From an uncultured Collinsella sp. (GTDB taxonomy: Bacteria > Actinomycetota > Coriobacteriia > Coriobacteriales > Coriobacteriaceae): 6,659 bases of DNA. The notes beneath the pieces were generated by a model. The model ran no database searches and was not told the origin of the DNA. It worked only from the letters and a program-made list of their open reading frames with translations. This document shows positions 1-6,158 of this stretch, piece after piece; the stretch's first letter is position 1, and each line of letters starts with the position of its first letter. The position numbers and the translations under genes were made by a program. The DNA is taken from contig CABUWR010000075.1 in the NCBI GenBank assembly GCA_902495265.1, positions 1 to 6,659 of the forward strand, given 5' to 3'.

Positions 1-3000
1 ATAGCGTTTGCCCAGGCGGATGGCATCCTCGCGCCCGATATCAAGGGCCTCGGCGCGCACGCCCTGATTGCGCATCGCCGCGGTCATGAGCCTGCAGAAC
101 GCATGGGAGGTGTTGGGGACCAGCGCGATCTTGTCGTGCCGGTCGCGCTTGGTGTACTTGACCTTATACGGGTCGTCGAGCGGATGGACCGCGTGCACCC
201 GGGCGCCCTCGGCACGCTCCTCCGCGCGACGACGGTTGACCGACTCGATAAACGAACGCACGCGAATGCCCATGGGACCGGCGACGTCGCTCTCATCGAG
301 CTTGATCATCATCGGAACCTTGGAGCCCATCTCGCCCATCATGCGCGCGATCTCGTCGGTGAGATACGCATCGTGGCCGCAGCCGAAGCTGCCCATCTGC
401 ACGAGCTCGAGCTCGGGCGTCGATGCGACGATGACCGCGCACGACAGCATGCGCGCATGGTAGTTGTTCACGATGTCGATGCGGCTGTTGGAAAGGTCGA
501 CGTTGCAGACCCCCGGCACCGCATCGGGCGTCAGCACGGGGATGCCGCGCTCAGAGAAGAGCTTGGGCAGCCCGTGGTTGACCAGCGGGTCGTTGTGGTA
601 CGGGCGCGAAGCGATCACCACCGCGTAGCCGCCGTCCTCACGCAGGTTCTCGAGCACCTGCCTGCCGCGCAGCTGCAGCTGGTTCTCAAACGTCTGCTGC
701 GCGCGGTCCGCCTGCTCGGTCGCCTTGGCAACCAGGTCGGCATCGATATCGAAGGTCTCCTTGCACCACGCCTTGAGCTGGCGGTTTCGGTCGCCCTCGT
801 CGTACCAGTGGAACAGCGGCGTATCGAACGGAACGCCGAAACGCTCCTCCGGGTTATCGGAATTGCGCATCACGTAGGGGTATCCCTTTACGACGGCGCA
901 CATCCACTCGCTGGTAGAGGCGGTGTTTTCGGTGGGCACCGTCGTGATGATGGGCATGAAGATGCGGTCGACGCCAGCGTCGACGAGATTGCTGATGTGC
1001 CCGTGGACGAGCTTGGCCGGGAAGCACACGGTGTCGGATGTGACGTGCGCCAGACCGCGCTCGTACATCGCCTTGGTGCTGCGTCCCGAGACGCGCACCT
1101 TAAAGCCGAGCGTGCTGAAGAACGTCGACCAGAACGGCATGGTGTCCCAGAACTCGAGCACACGGGGAATGCCGATCGTGACATCGCGCCCCCCGCAGAC
1201 GGGAACCGTGGGGCACGACTCGAACAGCAGCTTCTCGCGGTCGACAAAGAGATTGGGGGCAGCCGCGGTCCGGTCGCGCACCGTGCCGGGTGCCTGTGCC
1301 TCGCAAGCACCCTGCGGACGCAGCTCCTCCGCCGCGGGAACCTCGCGCACGAGCTCATCCCATGAGATGGCGCCGCCGCGCGGGCAGCGATTGCCCGTGA
1401 CGTAAAGCGAGCCGTCGCCAAATGCCACGACCGCGCGCTGGCAGCGGTTGTTGCACCGACGGCAGGTAACGCCGCCGAACTCGCGATGCTCGAAGCGCTC
1501 CACGGCATCGAGCCCGATAAACGACGTGCCGGCGTCGCCCTTGCGGCATTCCTCGCGCGCGAGCAGGGCGATACCGATAGCGCCCATCAGCCCCGGGTGG
1601 GGCGCACGCGTGACGGGTTTGCCCAGATACTGCTCGAATGCGCGCAGCACCGCGTCGTTTCGGAACGTGCCGCCCTGGACGACGACTTTGTCGCCCAGAC
1701 GGTTGAGATTTGAAACGCGAATGACCTTGGTGAACACGTTCTCGATAATCGAACGGCAGAGACCGGCCATGATGTCGCCCGGACCCTTACCGCGCCGCTG
1801 CTCGGATACGACGCTGCTGTTCATGAACACCGTGCAGCGGCTGCCGAGAACGGCGGGGGCTTTGGACGAAAATGCCTCGGTCGCGATATCCTCAACGGCT
1901 ATTCCGAGGTTTTTGGCAAAACCCTCGAGGAACGAGCCGCAGCCCGCAGAGCACGCCTCGTTGACGACGATATCGGTCAGCACGCCGTGGTTGAGCCAGA
2001 TGGCCTTCATATCCTGTCCGCCGATGTCGAGCACGAAGGTCGCATCGGGAACGCATGCGCACGCGGCGCGGGCGTGCGCGACCGTCTCGACCGTATGGTA
2101 GTCGGCGTGGAACGCGCGCGCGAAAAGCTCCTCGCCGTATCCCGTGGTGCCCACGGCATCGATCGCAAGCGTGACTCCCGCTGTCTCCCAGCGGTTCTTC
2201 AAGCTGACAAGACCCTGTTGGGCGACGTCGAGCGGTCTGCCGTTATTAGACGCGTAGAACGAATCGACAAGCTCACCCGCCTCATCGACCAGGGCGAACT
2301 TGGTCGTCGTGCTCCCCGAATCGATACCGAGCGCCACACGCACCGTCTCTCCGGGCGCATACGCATCCGGACCCTTTGCCGGCGTCTCTTTGCCATGGCG
2401 TGCCGTAAAATCCGCCTGCTCGGCAGGTGTGGCAAAAAAGGGCTGGGCAAGACGTCCCTCCCCGCTTGCGGGCGCGACCGTCTCGAGCTTATCCAGCCGG
2501 ACAAAAGCGTCGGGAAGGTCGATCGGTTGGGACGATGCGAACATGTCGGTCAGCGACAGGGCGGCACCGCGCGCGACCATGATCTGCGGATCGCGCGGGA
2601 CGATAACCTGATCGTCCGATAGATTCAGTTGCTCCCGGAACACGCGGACCAGCGTGGGGTTGTAGGCGAGCGTACCGCCCTCGAAGATTACCGGCGGCTC
2701 GATGTCGATACCCTGGGCCAGACCGCCGATCGTTTGGCGGGCGACCGCGTGAAGCGCCGAAAGCGCCAGGTCGGTGGTAGGAATGCCCTCGTTGAGCAGC
2801 GGCTGGATATCGGTCTTTGCGTACACGCCGCAGCGGCCCGAGACCTCGTGGACGGTCGTTCCCCGGCTTGCGAGCTGCTCGAACTCGCCCGATTCGGTGC
2901 CGACCCCCATGAGCTTTGCCATCTCGTCGATAAATGCACCGGTACCGCCTGCGCACGAGCCGTTCATGCGCATGTCGGCAACCTCGATGTCTCCCTTATC

Positions 3001-3342
3001 GTTGGTGCGGAAGAAGATCATCTTGGCGTCTTGGCCGCCCAGCTCGATGGCGCAGCGCGTCTGCGGATAGAACCTGCTGATCGCGAGCGCGTTGGCGACC
3101 ACCTCCTGAACGTACGAGGCGCCCAGCGCGGTCGCGATATCGCGCGCACCCGAGCCGGTCACCGCAACGCGCAGCGACTCATGGGGAAAGCGCTCGGCGA
3201 GCTCGCCGAGCATGGCGCGCACGCTCGCTGTCTGACACGCCCCGTGGCGGCGATATCCCCACCACGCCTCGGTCATATCCTCGTGCATCGCGTAAACTTT
3301 GGTCGTCGTCGACCCTACGTCCAGTCCTACTAGCAACGCCAT
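1..3342 (-). CDS. Giant double-domain acyl-CoA dehydratase activase-like protein (BcrAD/BadFG ATPase x2 + DUF2229), C-terminus outside the window
   Basis: I translated this frame codon by codon: 1114 codons from ATG at 3342 to base 1, without a stop, so the 3' end is missing. GGAG (3347-3350) lies 4 nt before the ATG. Domain 1 (about 4-265) has the ATP-binding GLDVGSTTTK (6-15), ELGGQDAK (100-107) and cysteines C130 (SCAGGTG) and C171 (SGRCGVY). Domain 2 (about 335-595) repeats this: GIDSGSTTTK (339-348), DIGGQDMK (439-446), C464 (ACSAGCG) and C503 (GSRCTVF). In known activases (HgdC, BcrA/D, BadF/G) this cysteine pair binds the [4Fe-4S] cluster bridging a dimer that reduces 2-hydroxyacyl-CoA dehydratase or benzoyl-CoA reductase at the expense of ATP. 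A linker follows with C627-x2-C630-x3-C634 and GNRCPRG (C653). A DUF2229-like part starts near 717 (IGIPRVLEFWDTMPFW, SDTVCFPAKLVHGHIS), and a dehydratase-subunit-like stretch ends it (ASRPYHNDPLVNHG, 910-923; ELVQMGSFGCGHDA, 979-992). Relatives are about 1400-1500 residues, so roughly 300-400 are missing. The substrate is unknown; the family call is secure and the function is inferred. Expected to be cytoplasmic and oxygen-sensitive. Confidence 0.93.
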   Translation of the reverse strand, partial: MALLVGLDVGSTTTKVYAMHEDMTEAWWGYRRHGACQTASVRAMLGELAERFPHESLRVAVTGSGARDIATALGASYVQEVVANALAISRFYPQTRCAIELGGQDAKMIFFRTNDKGDIEVADMRMNGSCAGGTGAFIDEMAKLMGVGTESGEFEQLASRGTTVHEVSGRCGVYAKTDIQPLLNEGIPTTDLALSALHAVARQTIGGLAQGIDIEPPVIFEGGTLAYNPTLVRVFREQLNLSDDQVIVPRDPQIMVARGAALSLTDMFASSQPIDLPDAFVRLDKLETVAPASGEGRLAQPFFATPAEQADFTARHGKETPAKGPDAYAPGETVRVALGIDSGSTTTKFALVDEAGELVDSFYASNNGRPLDVAQQGLVSLKNRWETAGVTLAIDAVGTTGYGEELFARAFHADYHTVETVAHARAACACVPDATFVLDIGGQDMKAIWLNHGVLTDIVVNEACSAGCGSFLEGFAKNLGIAVEDIATEAFSSKAPAVLGSRCTVFMNSSVVSEQRRGKGPGDIMAGLCRSIIENVFTKVIRVSNLNRLGDKVVVQGGTFRNDAVLRAFEQYLGKPVTRAPHPGLMGAIGIALLAREECRKGDAGTSFIGLDAVERFEHREFGGVTCRRCNNRCQRAVVAFGDGSLYVTGNRCPRGGAISWDELVREVPAAEELRPQGACEAQAPGTVRDRTAAAPNLFVDREKLLFESCPTVPVCGGRDVTIGIPRVLEFWDTMPFWSTFFSTLGFKVRVSGRSTKAMYERGLAHVTSDTVCFPAKLVHGHISNLVDAGVDRIFMPIITTVPTENTASTSEWMCAVVKGYPYVMRNSDNPEERFGVPFDTPLFHWYDEGDRNRQLKAWCKETFDIDADLVAKATEQADRAQQTFENQLQLRGRQVLENLREDGGYAVVIASRPYHNDPLVNHGLPKLFSERGIPVLTPDAVPGVCNVDLSNSRIDIVNNYHARMLSCAVIVASTPELELVQMGSFGCGHDAYLTDEIARMMGEMGSKVPMMIKLDESDVAGPMGIRVRSFIESVNRRRAEERAEGARVHAVHPLDDPYKVKYTKRDRHDKIALVPNTSHAFCRLMTAAMRNQGVRAEALDIGREDAIRLGKRY

Positions 3343-3374
3343 AATGCTCCGTCTCTCGCATTTTTCCTGCTAGA

Positions 3375-3383
3375 GATATACCA
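3375..3383 (-). promoter_or_regulatory. Putative extended -10 promoter element of the activase-like gene
   Basis: On the minus strand the bases read TGG followed by TATATC, an extended -10 (TGn plus a 4/6 match to TATAAT), placed 32 nt before the ATG at 3342. No good -35 hexamer is present at 16-18 bp; the equivalent position lies in the downstream half of the perfect palindrome at 3392-3412. An extended -10 promoter with a weak -35, covered by a regulator site, would fit. Called by eye from consensus only; no transcription start is known. Confidence 0.45.
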
Positions 3384-3391
3384 CTCTACGT

Positions 3392-3412
3392 AATACAACA
3401 GACTGTTGTATT
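3392..3412. promoter_or_regulatory. Perfect 21-bp palindrome, probable operator
   Basis: Arms AATACAACAG and CTGTTGTATT are perfectly complementary around a single central A. The site is centred 60 bp upstream of the activase-like start codon and overlaps the place where the -35 element should be. It has no adjoining T-run in the minus direction and only a 1-nt centre, so it is not a terminator. AT-rich odd-length palindromes of this size are typical of operators bound by dimeric repressors such as TetR-family proteins. The binding protein is not encoded in this window, so the regulator class is an inference. Confidence 0.65.
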
Positions 3413-3424
3413 TAAACTCCGTAT

Positions 3425-3457
3425 AAAAAGCGGCTGCCGAAACGCTTCAGCAGCCGC
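3425..3457 (-). terminator. Rho-independent terminator on the minus strand
   Basis: Minus-strand sequence GCGGCTGC (3457-3450) pairs with GCAGCCGC (3437-3430). The stem extends inward through a T-G wobble and GAA/TTC to leave the four-base loop GCGT, and TTTTT follows directly (3429-3425). It lies about 165 nt after the stop of the DUF2798 gene and just upstream of the activase-like promoter, so it insulates the two genes. It ends either the DUF2798 message or a separate small RNA from 3458-3623. Confidence 0.88.
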
Positions 3458-3623
3458 CGAATGCACCAACAGATTGTTCTGCGCGCTAGCACGTCGGGCA
3501 ACGGAGCAGCACGGGCCCTCCGGTCATGCGCACCGCTCACGCCCGCGATGTCGCCGAGAGAACTATCCACGCTTAGGGCTCCAACCAAGCAAGTCGCCCG
3601 CGCTCAGCAGATCCCTAAGCGAG
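3458..3623 (-). other. Gene-free, highly self-complementary stretch between the DUF2798 gene and its terminator (possible 3' UTR or small RNA)
   Basis: No convincing reading frame lies here. Read on the minus strand, two mutually exclusive folds are visible. One is a perfect 9-bp pairing of CGCTTAGGG (3621-3613) with CCCTAAGCG (3578-3570), starting 2 nt after the stop codon. The other is a long interrupted stem in which CTGC, GCGC, GGGCGAC and GGAGC on the 5' side pair in order with GCTCC, GTTGCCC, GCGC and GCAG on the 3' side, ending near 3476. Together with the terminator at 3425-3457 this makes a transcript end of about 195 nt, a size that would suit a stand-alone small RNA. I do not recognise any Rfam family: no SRP, RNase P, tmRNA or T-box signature. 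It could simply be a structured 3' UTR. Confidence 0.35.
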
Positions 3624-4172
3624 CTACTCGCACTCAGGAGCCATAGCCTGCTCCAAGAGCTCGGCATGCTCCTCCTCGAAAACCGTCCCCACAGGGAAGG
3701 CGCGACGGAAGACGAAGTGGGAAATCGGACCGGCTACCAAAAGGTTCCACGGCAGCGCCATCACAAAATTATGCGGGATGTTGATCATCCAGATCGCGGG
3801 CACGGAATACAGGTTCGCAAGGATGCCGCCGGGCATGTGCGTCAGACCCTCGCAGGCACCGTACAGCGACATGATGATGACCATGGGAACGACCATGCAG
3901 GAGCTGACGGCGAGCGTCATGGCGAGCGGCGAGCTCTTGCCCGGAGTGACCAAGTACTTAAAGGCGAAACCCTTGGCGAGCGGGCTGGCGACGAACCAGT
4001 CGCAGCACATGGCAAAAATGTAGGCAACGGGGAAGCCGAGCCACGCAGCGGCAACGACCTCGCCGTTGATGGCCCCGTGCTGCAGGGCAACGTTGTAGAT
4101 GCTCATCCAGAGCACCATGCAAAAGCACATGATAAAGGTGAACAGCAGGCTCTCTCGTTTGTTAATAGGCAT
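3624..4172 (-). CDS. Small membrane protein with two DUF2798 repeats, function unknown
   Basis: A 182-residue protein beginning MPINKRES and ending MAPECE before TAG. It shows four hydrophobic segments, about 9-30, 38-60, 84-107 and 119-144, so it should sit in the cytoplasmic membrane with a short acidic tail (VFEEEHAELLEQ). Two parallel halves are visible: MSIYNVALQHG then AWLGFPVAYIFAM in the first (23-55), and MSLYGACEG then LPWNLLVAGPI in the second (101-150). This is the tandem arrangement of the DUF2798 family, which is uncharacterised; a transport or sensing role would be guesswork. The frame stays open upstream to an ATG at 4232, but that start falls inside the hairpin at 4221-4267. 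The start at 4172 with AGAGAGGA at 4191-4184 is therefore preferred, although the 11-nt spacing is long. It stands alone, with terminators on both sides. Confidence 0.85.
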   Translation of the reverse strand: MPINKRESLLFTFIMCFCMVLWMSIYNVALQHGAINGEVVAAAWLGFPVAYIFAMCCDWFVASPLAKGFAFKYLVTPGKSSPLAMTLAVSSCMVVPMVIIMSLYGACEGLTHMPGGILANLYSVPAIWMINIPHNFVMALPWNLLVAGPISHFVFRRAFPVGTVFEEEHAELLEQAMAPECE

Positions 4173-4183
4173 AAAGGGCAGAT

Positions 4184-4191
4184 TCCTCTCT
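4184..4191 (-). promoter_or_regulatory. Ribosome binding site that selects the DUF2798 start
   Basis: The minus strand reads AGAGAGGA followed by 11 nt and ATG at 4172. It supports the shorter of two in-frame starts. The spacing is longer than the usual 5-9 nt, which suggests modest translation or a slightly different anti-SD register. Confidence 0.55.
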
Positions 4192-4212
4192 GTGTTGTGC
4201 CGCCGCACCACG

Positions 4213-4267
4213 CAACAAAAACGGGCGGGCAAGATGGAGCTGTTGGAACTTCATCTCGCCCGCCCGT
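4213..4267 (-). terminator. Strong minus-strand terminator hairpin in the leader of the DUF2798 gene
   Basis: On the minus strand ACGGGCGGGC (4267-4258) pairs with GCCCGCCCGT (4230-4221). After one C/A mismatch, AGATG (4256-4252) pairs with CATCT (4236-4232), giving 15 pairs. A run of five T follows the G+C-rich stem (4221-4217), then GTTG. It lies 219 bp after the ThrE stop and could end that transcript beyond the repeats. It is also only 48 nt before the DUF2798 start, leaving too little room for an ordinary promoter plus leader between them. Transcripts for that gene therefore probably pass through this hairpin, so it may act as an attenuator. No T-box or known riboswitch motif was recognised upstream. 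Confidence 0.75.
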
Positions 4268-4311
4268 GGTACGCGCGTCTGCGACTACTTATGTGGTGGA
4301 ACCAGCCTAGC

Positions 4312-4331
4312 ACGAAACGCATGCGCTTCGT
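4312..4331. other. 20-bp near-perfect palindrome in the DUF2798 upstream region
   Basis: ACGAAACGCA followed by TGCGCTTCGT is self-complementary except for one A/C pair, with no spacer. It lies 45 bp upstream (minus-strand sense) of the leader terminator. It could be an operator, a small cruciform, or part of a folded leader. Nothing else recognisable is present between 4268 and 4379, and no convincing promoter hexamers were found there. Confidence 0.4.
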
Positions 4332-4379
4332 AAGCGTTGAGTTTATGAAGATGCAGGGCACCGATAATCCCCCGACCCC

Positions 4380-4452
4380 ATAAGTTGCGGTGGAATACGG
4401 ACTGTTTTGACCCTTTAAGCAGCAATTCAGTCCCTATTTCACCGCAACTCAT
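4380..4452. repeat. 73-bp inverted-repeat element (MITE- or REP-like)
   Basis: The arms at 4383-4404 (AGTTGCGGTGGAATACGGAC..) and 4428-4449 (..GTCCCTATTTCACCGCAACT) are 22 bp long and match at 20 positions in inverted orientation. Similarity extends with one further mismatch to 4380 and 4452. The 23-bp centre is AT-rich. There is no T-run at either side, so it does not look like a terminator. A long imperfect hairpin of this type, lying in an intergenic gap and carrying no gene, is typical of dispersed non-autonomous repeats. Copy number elsewhere cannot be judged from this window. Confidence 0.7.
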
Positions 4453-4485
4453 TTGGTGCAAAGTAACCTGTCCCCCTTGTACCAA
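4453..4485. repeat. 33-bp inverted repeat abutting the ThrE stop codon
   Basis: TTGGTGCAAAG (4453-4463) and CCTTGTACCAA (4475-4485) are inverted copies matching at 9 of 11 positions around TAACCTGTCCC. The right end is the base immediately after the ThrE stop codon (TAA on the minus strand, 4488-4486), and the left end touches the 73-bp element. The two repeats thus form a tandem cluster just 3' of the gene. The centre contains the string GTCCCC, also present in the 6159-6247 repeat, which may point to a related element family. Confidence 0.6.
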
Positions 4486-6054
4486 TTAGCTGGTGTGGCG
4501 CCAGCGAGGGTCGGTGAGCGTACGCGCCACACCCAGTCCAACGGGCAGAAACGCTACGATGAGCACTGCGCGCACAAACCAGCCGAGCATATTGACCGTG
4601 TCGAAGGTGCACATGTAATACATAGAGCGATAGAGATACAAGCCCGGCACCATAATGACAATCGAAGGCACCGTGAGGGCGATGCGCGGGTAGGTGAGCT
4701 TGACTTCGGCCAAGCTTGCCAGCAGACCCGATACCAGCGCGCCGATAAACGCTGCTGCCTCGGGAGGCATTCCCGTGCTGAGGCCCAGGAAGGGAATCAT
4801 CGTCGGCGCATCGACAAGGGTCAGACGCAGGGTATTGGACACGGCGCCGATCAGCCCAGCTGCCGCGGCCATCTTTACCGGGCTGTTGAACATCACCGAG
4901 AAGCCGAATACGCCAACGAAGCTCATCACCACGCGCAGGAGCGTAAGAGCAAGCGGCGAAAGGCCGAGCGGGGCAAAGTCGTCCGGCGCCAGGCCAACAC
5001 ACTCGGCAACCATCCAACCTACGAGGGTCGCCATCACAATAATCGATACGGCATATGAAAGGCGCTCGATACCGCTTCGCATGTCAAGCTTGGCGATGTC
5101 GAGGCCTGCCGTAATGAGCGGAAAGCCGGGAATCACAAAGAGCATGGCGCCGATATAGCCTTCTTGGTGCGACATTGCCCCCGGTATGACCTGGCCAAGG
5201 CCGAGCAATGCCAGCAGATACGAAACGCAAGCGAGCGCAACACCGGTCGTCAGCGCGCTGAACTGACCAAGGCCTTGCTTGAGAATATGGGAGCGGGCAA
5301 AGTTGCCGACACCCGCGCCCACGAACGCGCATGCCATCTCAATAGGACCGCCACCAAGTAAAAAGACAAAGGCGCCACAGGCGCAGGCCGCCGCAAGGCC
5401 CTGTTGCCAAGGCGCGTAATCAGGTTTTGAACTCTCAACGGTCTTGAGCATCTCGTGATACTCGTGCACCGTGAAGCGACGACCATAGGTCTCGATTTCC
5501 TTGAGGAAACTCTCCATCATCCAAATGCGATGGGTATTGACGCCGGTTGTGGGCAAGCTGACGACCTCGTTAAAGCAGTGGCCATCTTCGATGCAGGCGC
5601 ACTCAAACGATAGGAGACTTAAGTCAACGTGGATGGTCACACCGAGTACGGCGGCGACGCGATTCATGGTATCGCGCACGCGCCAGGCACCCGTTCCGCT
5701 CGCGAGCATAAGCATACCGGTGCGGCAGATGATGGATGATTTATCGGTGAGCGGCGCATCGACGGCAAGTTCATCGCCTGCCGTCACGATCTGGTGCCAG
5801 TCAGTTTTCATATGGAGCGCGCCGGCACGAACGCCGTGGTGCATGGGGGCTCTCGAAAGCAGCGAGTTAAGGCGCGAAGACTGTGGGGGCTCCGTTGATT
5901 CGTCCTCAACCTCATCAGTCTCTTCATCGACCAGATCAAAGGAATCAAGCGGCGCTGGCTCGCGGCGGTCGATCAGCTCCTCGTCCTCATCATCAAAGTA
6001 GTTGAACTGATCGAGCATGTCCTCTTCAATCGCGCGCTCGCTCGCATCGTCCAT
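4486..6054 (-). CDS. thrE: ThrE-family threonine/serine exporter (fused ThrE + ThrE_2 domains)
   Basis: A 522-residue integral membrane protein with both halves of the ThrE architecture, close in length to the 489-residue ThrE of Corynebacterium glutamicum, which exports threonine and serine using the proton motive force. Residues 1-65 are strongly acidic and predicted disordered. A soluble part (about 85-205) precedes the first membrane bundle (about 215-355), which holds the family signature GYIGAMLFVIPGFPLITAGL (299-318) followed by KLDMRSGIER. The second bundle (about 365-515) holds VPSIVIMVPGLYLYRSMYY (462-480). About ten membrane segments are expected. The start at 6054 is supported by a strong Shine-Dalgarno sequence 7 nt upstream; Met13 is a weaker alternative. 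The related split YjjP/YjjB pair of E. coli has been linked to succinate export, so the substrate here is inferred. The gene stands alone, flanked by repeats and terminators; no regulator is adjacent. Confidence 0.9.
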   Translation of the reverse strand: MDDASERAIEEDMLDQFNYFDDEDEELIDRREPAPLDSFDLVDEETDEVEDESTEPPQSSRLNSLLSRAPMHHGVRAGALHMKTDWHQIVTAGDELAVDAPLTDKSSIICRTGMLMLASGTGAWRVRDTMNRVAAVLGVTIHVDLSLLSFECACIEDGHCFNEVVSLPTTGVNTHRIWMMESFLKEIETYGRRFTVHEYHEMLKTVESSKPDYAPWQQGLAAACACGAFVFLLGGGPIEMACAFVGAGVGNFARSHILKQGLGQFSALTTGVALACVSYLLALLGLGQVIPGAMSHQEGYIGAMLFVIPGFPLITAGLDIAKLDMRSGIERLSYAVSIIVMATLVGWMVAECVGLAPDDFAPLGLSPLALTLLRVVMSFVGVFGFSVMFNSPVKMAAAAGLIGAVSNTLRLTLVDAPTMIPFLGLSTGMPPEAAAFIGALVSGLLASLAEVKLTYPRIALTVPSIVIMVPGLYLYRSMYYMCTFDTVNMLGWFVRAVLIVAFLPVGLGVARTLTDPRWRHTS

Positions 6055-6061
6055 CCCGGTG

Positions 6062-6071
6062 CTCCCTTCCT
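6062..6071 (-). promoter_or_regulatory. Strong ribosome binding site of the ThrE gene
   Basis: AGGAAGGGAG on the minus strand (6071-6062) is separated by CACCGGG (7 nt) from the ATG at 6054, an ideal distance. It fixes the first Met as the start and implies efficient translation. No promoter hexamer pair could be called confidently between here and the repeat at 6159. Confidence 0.75.
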
Positions 6072-6158
6072 ATCGACTAACCCCCATCCTAAACAGCGAC
6101 GGCTAAAGGAAACATAAAAGAGACGGCTGTCATGCGAGCCATGCGCGCAATAGCCATT

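Noticed and set aside
103..1365. 420-residue plus-strand open frame antisense to the giant activase-like gene
   Set aside because: Its product is Arg/His/Val-rich with no recognisable domain. The minus-strand frame shows continuous family motifs; high GC content creates long antisense frames.
888..1508. 206-residue minus-strand open frame, and similar ones such as 2489-2956
   Set aside because: They lie in a different frame inside the activase-like gene, are Ser/Arg/Ala-rich and have no motif support.
4173..4232. Upstream in-frame extension of the DUF2798 protein (MPARFCCVVRRHNTERNLPF)
   Set aside because: Its ATG lies inside the terminator stem and it adds residues unlike the family. The ATG at 4172 has a Shine-Dalgarno-like sequence.
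3474..4310. 278-residue plus-strand open frame across the DUF2798 gene
   Set aside because: Antisense to a gene with clear membrane segments and duplicated motifs. It runs through the hairpins at 3570-3621 and 4221-4267 and has a low-complexity His/Gly/Arg product.
4285..4485. 66-residue minus-strand open frame between the ThrE and DUF2798 genes
   Set aside because: It is made almost entirely of the two inverted repeats, lacks a ribosome binding site and resembles nothing.
4213..4485. T-box riboswitch in front of the DUF2798 gene
   Set aside because: The conserved GGGTGGNACCGCG antiterminator sequence is absent, and the downstream gene is not an aminoacyl-tRNA or known amino-acid gene.
4453..5058. 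201-residue plus-strand open frame over the 3' part of the ThrE gene
   Set aside because: Antisense shadow; highly charged, His/Arg-rich and without domain features.
6072..6158. sigma70 promoter for the ThrE gene (for example ATGACA or TAGGAT near 6080-6135)
   Set aside because: No pair of hexamers occurs at acceptable 16-18 bp spacing; single hexamer matches are expected by chance.
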